From positions 1 to 64,000 of the forward strand of contig JAGKWZ010000002.1 in the NCBI GenBank assembly GCA_021151605.1: a DNA stretch of 64,000 nt, in the 5' to 3' direction. This stretch comes from Verrucomicrobiaceae bacterium. Its GTDB lineage: Bacteria > Verrucomicrobiota > Verrucomicrobiia > Verrucomicrobiales > Verrucomicrobiaceae. A program made the position numbers and the translations under genes. Below are positions 60,254 through 64,000 of this stretch, piece after piece. Below the pieces are notes generated by a model. It saw only the letters and a list, made by a program, of their open reading frames with translations. It was not told the DNA's origin and made no database searches. How positions within the stretch are numbered: position 1 is the first letter of the stretch; every line of letters begins with the position of its first letter.

Positions 60254-62017
60254 TCAGTCCACAAACAGGAACTCGTTCGAGTTCAGCAGAGCGAGGCAGT
60301 AATCTGCCAAGGCACCTTGGAAGCTGCTGGCGAGTTGGGTTTGCTGTTCGATGAAGGTGCTGCCGGTGGTGATTTCGGCCTCGGTGGCTTTTCGGGAAAG
60401 GCAGCGCTGCGTCGCCGCAGAAACTAGGGCGCGGGTACCTGAGCCGTGCTTTTGCGTGAGCGTGGTGGCGAGCTTCGCGGCAGTTTCGTGGGCGATGTCG
60501 GAGTTGAGCAAGGTCAGGGCCTGCGGGGCAGTGGTGGACTCGTTTCGGCGGGCACAGCTGATTTGCGCATCGGGTCGGTCAAAGAGGTCGAAGAGCGGGT
60601 GGCGGACGTTTCGGCGGGCGAAGATGTAAACGCTGCGGCGAGTGTGCTCGGTAACATCCTCCGTGACTTTGTATTGGCCTTTGAGAAGCGTGTCGCTGAC
60701 CTCCTTGGGCATGGGCAGACGCACGCCGGGGCCGCCGGATTTGAGATTGAGCTGGCCGGAGACGCTGAGCATGGCATCTCGCAGCATCTCGCCTGTGAGT
60801 CGGCGTGGAGTTTGTAGTTCGGCCTTCAGGCCGTCAGGAACTCCAGAACGGCCTGAAGGCCGAACTACGAGCGAAGACTGCCGATACGTCGGCGACATGA
60901 CGATGAGCTTGTGGAGCTTTTTGAGGCTCCAGTTTTGCCGGGGAAGCTCGGCAGCTAGCCAGTCGAGCAACGCAGGATGACTCGGAGCCTCTCCCTGATG
61001 ACCGAGATCGCCCGGCACAGCGGCGAGCGGTTTGCCAAAGTGCTGCTGCCAGATCCGATTCGCCATCGCTCGGAGGAAAAGCGCGTTGTCCTTGCTGGCG
61101 AGCCACTGGGCAAAAGCGGCGCGGTCGGTTTTCTCCAAGCTGCCGAAAAGGCGTGGGATGGCGGGTGTGATCTCGGGGCCGGGGCGTTTGAAGTCACCGC
61201 GCACGAAGACCGTGCTGGCGGGCACGCCTTCGGTAAAGACTCGCACGCTGGGACCGAGAGGCTTGCGCTCTTTGGGCAGCACCGTGTTATCGAAGAAGGC
61301 ACGCAGCCGGTAGAAATCGGCCTGGCTGATGGGGTCGTAAGGGTGGTCGTGGCACTGAGCGCAGCCGACCGTGAGCCCCAGCCCGACCGCGCCGACGGTG
61401 CTGGTGATGTCGTTGAGCAAGACATGGCGGCGCTCAGACTGGTTGTTCAGGTCCGGCATGTCCGGCACCGTGAAAAGGAAAGCCGTGGCGTTTTCGTCGC
61501 CATCTGGAAGCAGGTCGCCGGCGATCTGCTGCTGCACGAATTGATCGAAGGGCATGTCGTCATTCAGCGCCTTGATGACCCAGTCCCGATACTGCCAAGC
61601 TCGGCTGCGCTCCGCGTCATATTCAAAGCCATCCGTCTCCGCGAAACGCGCCAGATCCAGCCACCACTGCGCCCAGTGCTCGCCGTATTCTTTCGAGGCG
61701 AGCAAGTCATCGACGAGCGTCTCATAGTCTTTCTGCGCGTCTAAGCTCGGTGGCAGTCCAGTGAGATCAAAAGTGACCCGCCGGATGAGCGTCGCCGTAT
61801 CCGCTGGCGGCGACTGAGGCGGCGAGAGCTTTTCGAGCGTGGCCTCTGCGCCTGCCTTCGCCAACGGCCGAAAGGCCCAATGCTCACGGTCTTTGTCCGT
61901 GATCGGCCGCTCATCCTTCACCGGGTCCGCCGATGCCCGAATAGCGACGGCGTGGGATGGAGTCACGCCGAGCAGCATGACCCAAAGTGCCATCGTGATT
62001 GGGAGAGGCTTCGTCAT
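60254..62017 (-). CDS. Secreted DUF1549/DUF1553 (PSCyt2/PSD1) protein without PSCyt1 domain
   Basis: 587 aa with a signal peptide (residues 1-24, ending SHA). Short form lacking the N-terminal PSCyt1 heme domain. DUF1549 has RVTFDLTGLPPSLDAQKDYE, EHWAQWWLDLARFAETDGFE and a single CAQCHDHPYDPISQADFY site. DUF1553 has LRAMANRIWQQHFGKPLAA, GEAPSHPALLDWLAAELPRQ, RRSVYIFARRNVRHPLFDLF and the final YCLALLNSNEFLFVD. Between QSS and ELQTPRRL about 17 extra residues (VVRPSGRSGVPDGLKA) are encoded by a palindromic element at 60814-60868. It follows DUF1501 by 25 bases, the reverse of the usual gene order. Confidence 0.92.
   Translation of the reverse strand: MTKPLPITMALWVMLLGVTPSHAVAIRASADPVKDERPITDKDREHWAFRPLAKAGAEATLEKLSPPQSPPADTATLIRRVTFDLTGLPPSLDAQKDYETLVDDLLASKEYGEHWAQWWLDLARFAETDGFEYDAERSRAWQYRDWVIKALNDDMPFDQFVQQQIAGDLLPDGDENATAFLFTVPDMPDLNNQSERRHVLLNDITSTVGAVGLGLTVGCAQCHDHPYDPISQADFYRLRAFFDNTVLPKERKPLGPSVRVFTEGVPASTVFVRGDFKRPGPEITPAIPRLFGSLEKTDRAAFAQWLASKDNALFLRAMANRIWQQHFGKPLAAVPGDLGHQGEAPSHPALLDWLAAELPRQNWSLKKLHKLIVMSPTYRQSSLVVRPSGRSGVPDGLKAELQTPRRLTGEMLRDAMLSVSGQLNLKSGGPGVRLPMPKEVSDTLLKGQYKVTEDVTEHTRRSVYIFARRNVRHPLFDLFDRPDAQISCARRNESTTAPQALTLLNSDIAHETAAKLATTLTQKHGSGTRALVSAATQRCLSRKATEAEITTGSTFIEQQTQLASSFQGALADYCLALLNSNEFLFVD
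60814..60868. repeat. REP-like palindrome inserted in frame in a coding gene
   Basis: Two perfect 21-base arms (60814-60834 and 60848-60868) with a 13-base spacer. It lies inside the DUF1549/DUF1553 gene, where homologous proteins have a short loop, and keeps the reading frame. It has the shape of a REP/RAYT or MITE-type element. No second copy was found in this window. Confidence 0.85.
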
Positions 62018-62042
62018 TCGATCATTCGGGTTTCGGCATTCC

Positions 62043-63428
62043 TCACGCCAGCACGCCCCTCACCACATTCCCCTCCACGCCGGTTAGGCGCTGGTCGAGG
62101 CCGTTGAGGCGGTAGGTGAGGCGTTCGTGATCGAGGCCGAGCAGGTGCAGCAGCGTGGCGTGCAGATCGTGGACATGCACTTTGTCCTGAGCGGCGCGGA
62201 GGCCGAACTCGTCGGTGGCTCCGTGGACGTGACCGTGCTTCACCCCGGCACCAAAGAGCATGGTGGTGTAGCCCCAGGGGTTGTGATCGCGACCGACGCC
62301 TTTTTCACTCATGGGCATACGGCCAAACTCGCCGCCCCAGATGACGAGCGTGTCATCGAGCAGGCCGCGCTGCTTCAGGTCGCGGATCAAACCGGCGACG
62401 GGCAGGTCGGTGCGGGCGCTGTAGTCGCTGTGATTCTTCAGGACGTTTTCGTGGGCATCCCAGCCATTGGTATCGCCGGAGTAAATCTGCACGAAACGCA
62501 CACCGCGCTCAATCATGCGACGGGCGAGCAGGCAACGGGTGCCGAACTCCTTCGTCGTCGGATGGTCGATGCCGTAGAGATGCTTTGTGGCTTCGGTTTC
62601 GCGGGAGATGTCCACGGCCTCGGGAGCGGCGGTTTGCATGCGGAAGGCCAGCTCGTAGGCACGGATGCGGGCATCGAGCACGCTGTCGCCCTCATGCCGG
62701 GCGAGATGGGCGGCATTCATCTGCTGGATGAGGTCCAGCGTGGCACGCTGACGAGGGCTGCTGTGCGGGCTTTTCAGATCCAGGATGGGATGCTCGCCAG
62801 CACGCATGGTGGTGCCTTGATAAGTCGCAGGTAAAAAGCCGTTGCCCCAGGCTGGCGGGCCGCCTTTCAGCCCACCACTGGGATCAGGCATGACGACAAA
62901 GGCGGGCATGTCCGTGTTCTCCGTGCCGAGGCCATACGAGACCCAACTGCCCATGCTCGGCTTGCCCATCTGGATGGAGCCCGTGTTCATCTGATAGACC
63001 GACTGCGGATGGTTCACGCTATCGCCATGGCAACTGCGGATCACACACATCTCGTCCGCTAGCTCCGCCATGTTCGGCAGGAAGTCGCTGATCTCGATCC
63101 CGCTCTGGCCGTGCTTCCGAAACGGCTTCACCGGCGCGAGCAGCGGGTTTTGCGCCACTTTCCGCCGAGTCTCGACGGCTCCGTAGCTATCAGGCAAAGG
63201 CTTGCCCGCATGGCGAATGAGGTCGGGCTTCGGATCAAAGAGGTCCACATGGCTCGGCCCGCCGTGCATAAAGAGCCAAATGACGCGCCTCGCCTTCGCC
63301 GGGAAGTGGGAGCGCCCTTCACCACCCAGCGCGTCGGTTTGCAAAAGATGCGAAGCGGCGATGCCTGACAAGCCAACGCCCGTGCTGCCGAGAAATCGGC
63401 GGCGAGAGAAGGTAGGCAGCTTGGTCAT
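62043..63428 (-). CDS. DUF1501 family Tat-exported protein
   Basis: 461 aa. Tat signal FSRRRFLGSTGVGLSGIAAS at the N-terminus. DUF1501 pattern: VIWLFMHGGPSHVDLFDPKP, FRKHGQSGIEISDFLPNMAE, GSIQMGKPSMGSWVSYGLGT, FVQIYSGDTNGWDAHENVLK, WGGEFGRMPMSEKGVGRDHN and the end HDLHATLLHLLGLDHERLTY. It is upstream of, and probably co-transcribed with, the DUF1549/DUF1553 gene (25 bases) and the DapA-like gene. Unlike the cluster at the other end of the window, here DUF1501 comes first. Family function is not established. Confidence 0.93.
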   Translation of the reverse strand: MTKLPTFSRRRFLGSTGVGLSGIAASHLLQTDALGGEGRSHFPAKARRVIWLFMHGGPSHVDLFDPKPDLIRHAGKPLPDSYGAVETRRKVAQNPLLAPVKPFRKHGQSGIEISDFLPNMAELADEMCVIRSCHGDSVNHPQSVYQMNTGSIQMGKPSMGSWVSYGLGTENTDMPAFVVMPDPSGGLKGGPPAWGNGFLPATYQGTTMRAGEHPILDLKSPHSSPRQRATLDLIQQMNAAHLARHEGDSVLDARIRAYELAFRMQTAAPEAVDISRETEATKHLYGIDHPTTKEFGTRCLLARRMIERGVRFVQIYSGDTNGWDAHENVLKNHSDYSARTDLPVAGLIRDLKQRGLLDDTLVIWGGEFGRMPMSEKGVGRDHNPWGYTTMLFGAGVKHGHVHGATDEFGLRAAQDKVHVHDLHATLLHLLGLDHERLTYRLNGLDQRLTGVEGNVVRGVLA

Positions 63429-63471
63429 GGCGCGAAAACGGTGTCAGGCTGCCCCATCCATCATTGAAGCA

Positions 63472-63813
63472 TCAATACCTCGGCACTGCGGGATCGACGA
63501 GCTCGGACCAGGCATCGATGCCGCCGCGCATGGACTGGGTCTGGCGGAAGCCGTGCTGGCGCAGCCAGGTGGCGGCGCGCTGACTCCTCATGCCGTGGTG
63601 GCAGTAGATGATGATGTGCTGATTCACATCAAAGAAGCGCTGAGGAGCCAGCTCACCGAATTGCGACAGGGGCACGAGCTCGGCATTTGGAAGGCGGCAG
63701 ACCTGCCACTCATCCTGCTCACGGCAGTCGATGATCCGCGGCGGTGTCTCTTCTGGCCGACCCAGGAGGTAATTCACATCATCTACGCTGACTTCGAGAG
63801 GCAGTTCGTTCAT
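63472..63813 (-). CDS. Rhodanese-like sulfurtransferase domain protein
   Basis: 113 aa, single rhodanese domain without signal peptide. VSVDDVNYLLGRPEETPPRI, then DCREQDEWQVCRLPNAELVP, then the active-site loop IIYCHHGMRSQRAATWLRQH (catalytic Cys in CHHGMRS) and the closing SMRGGIDAWSELVDP. GlpE/PspE-like, transferring sulfur to a thiol or cyanide acceptor; the true acceptor is unknown. It precedes DUF1501 by 43 bases on the same strand and follows the L,D-transpeptidase gene by 13 bases, so all may share a transcript. Confidence 0.93.
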   Translation of the reverse strand: MNELPLEVSVDDVNYLLGRPEETPPRIIDCREQDEWQVCRLPNAELVPLSQFGELAPQRFFDVNQHIIIYCHHGMRSQRAATWLRQHGFRQTQSMRGGIDAWSELVDPAVPRY

Positions 63814-63826
63814 GGCAAACCTCGGC

Positions 63827-64000
63827 TCAGGGGCGGACGGTCACAGGAGTGCCCTGAGACACATTGTTAAAGAAAATGGCGGCCATATGGCCGGGCATGC
63901 GGACACAGCCATGGCTGGCGGGATAACCGGGGAGGAAGCCCTCGTGCATCCCAGTTCCGCCATTGAATCGCATGAAGTGGTGCATTTTGGAACCCTCAAA
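63827..64000 (-). CDS. L,D-transpeptidase, C-terminal fragment (cut by window edge)
   Basis: The last 57 codons of a YkuD-domain protein. The catalytic motif PASHGCVRMPGHMAAIFFNN, with nucleophilic Cys in SHGCVRM, follows the HEGFLPGYP stretch; the end reads VSQGTPVTVRP. L,D-transpeptidases form 3-3 cross-links in peptidoglycan or attach proteins to it in the periplasm. The N-terminus is outside the window, so signal peptide and length cannot be judged. Confidence 0.9.
   Translation of the reverse strand, partial: FEGSKMHHFMRFNGGTGMHEGFLPGYPASHGCVRMPGHMAAIFFNNVSQGTPVTVRP

Overview
The window comes from a Gram-negative bacterium of the PVC group, most likely Verrucomicrobiota and close to Prosthecobacter/Verrucomicrobium (an inference from gene content; no rRNA marker is present). 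The main reasons are repeated pairs of planctomycete-type cytochrome/DUF1549/DUF1553 proteins with Tat-exported DUF1501 proteins, giant secreted repeat proteins ending in an RFFRL-like C-terminus, Ig-rich surface proteins with the N-terminal block common in Verrucomicrobiota, and mostly weak or absent Shine-Dalgarno sites. Base composition is GC-rich except for an AT-rich island at about 14.1-21.4 kb.

Layout. 0-7.5 kb: three DUF1501-type units. The first is cut by the window edge, the second is intact (309-5033), and the third is broken by a frameshift, a truncation and an inversion. A hairpin-forming intergenic repeat follows each DUF1501 stop codon. 7.5-9.2 kb: a gene graveyard with an AraC remnant, an IS5-like transposase relic and a sulfatase N-terminus relic. 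9.2-12.4 kb (minus strand): a Tat-signal polysaccharide pyruvyl transferase-like protein, a LmbE/PIG-L deacetylase and an OmpA-domain protein. 12.5-14.1 kb: gnd with a strong terminator. 14.1-21.4 kb: AT-rich island with a small secreted HEAGH protein, a polysaccharide export cassette (short Wza-like protein, Wzc-like tyrosine kinase, outer-membrane barrel, unknown secreted protein), tRNA-Gly(TCC) and a decayed repeat protein.

21.6-42.2 kb: an envelope/redox/metal block. A two-component system diverges from a small secreted protein. Then come a 1754-aa protein with eight InlB-type repeats, an ECF sigma factor, a second paralogous small secreted protein, TolC, and a CzcA-type RND pump without an adaptor gene. 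These run into a secreted unknown protein, a DUF3570 barrel, an ApbE-type FMN transferase, a TlpA-like thioredoxin, a DUF4266 mini-lipoprotein and a 1002-aa Ig-domain protein. The Ig protein carries a sequence resembling an ApbE flavinylation site. 42.3-48.8 kb: a probable phenolic-lipid/quinone cluster with a membrane protein, a tocopherol-type methyltransferase, YceI, a type III polyketide synthase, a fused membrane methyltransferase/FAD monooxygenase and a second methyltransferase.

49-57.8 kb: mixed housekeeping and stress genes: periplasmic glutathione peroxidase, moaA, an ABM monooxygenase, an LRR protein, two Hsp20 genes behind a good sigma-54 promoter, fdhD, holA and two secreted proteins of unknown function. 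57.9-64 kb (minus strand): a GT2 glycosyltransferase, then a set of an L,D-transpeptidase (cut by the window edge), a rhodanese, DUF1501, a DUF1549/DUF1553 protein with a 21-bp-arm palindrome inserted in frame, and a DapA-family aldolase/lyase.

The two strongest candidates for undescribed biology are the ApbE/DUF3570/DUF4266/TlpA/Ig-protein cluster and the type III PKS cluster with its methyltransferase-hydroxylase fusion.
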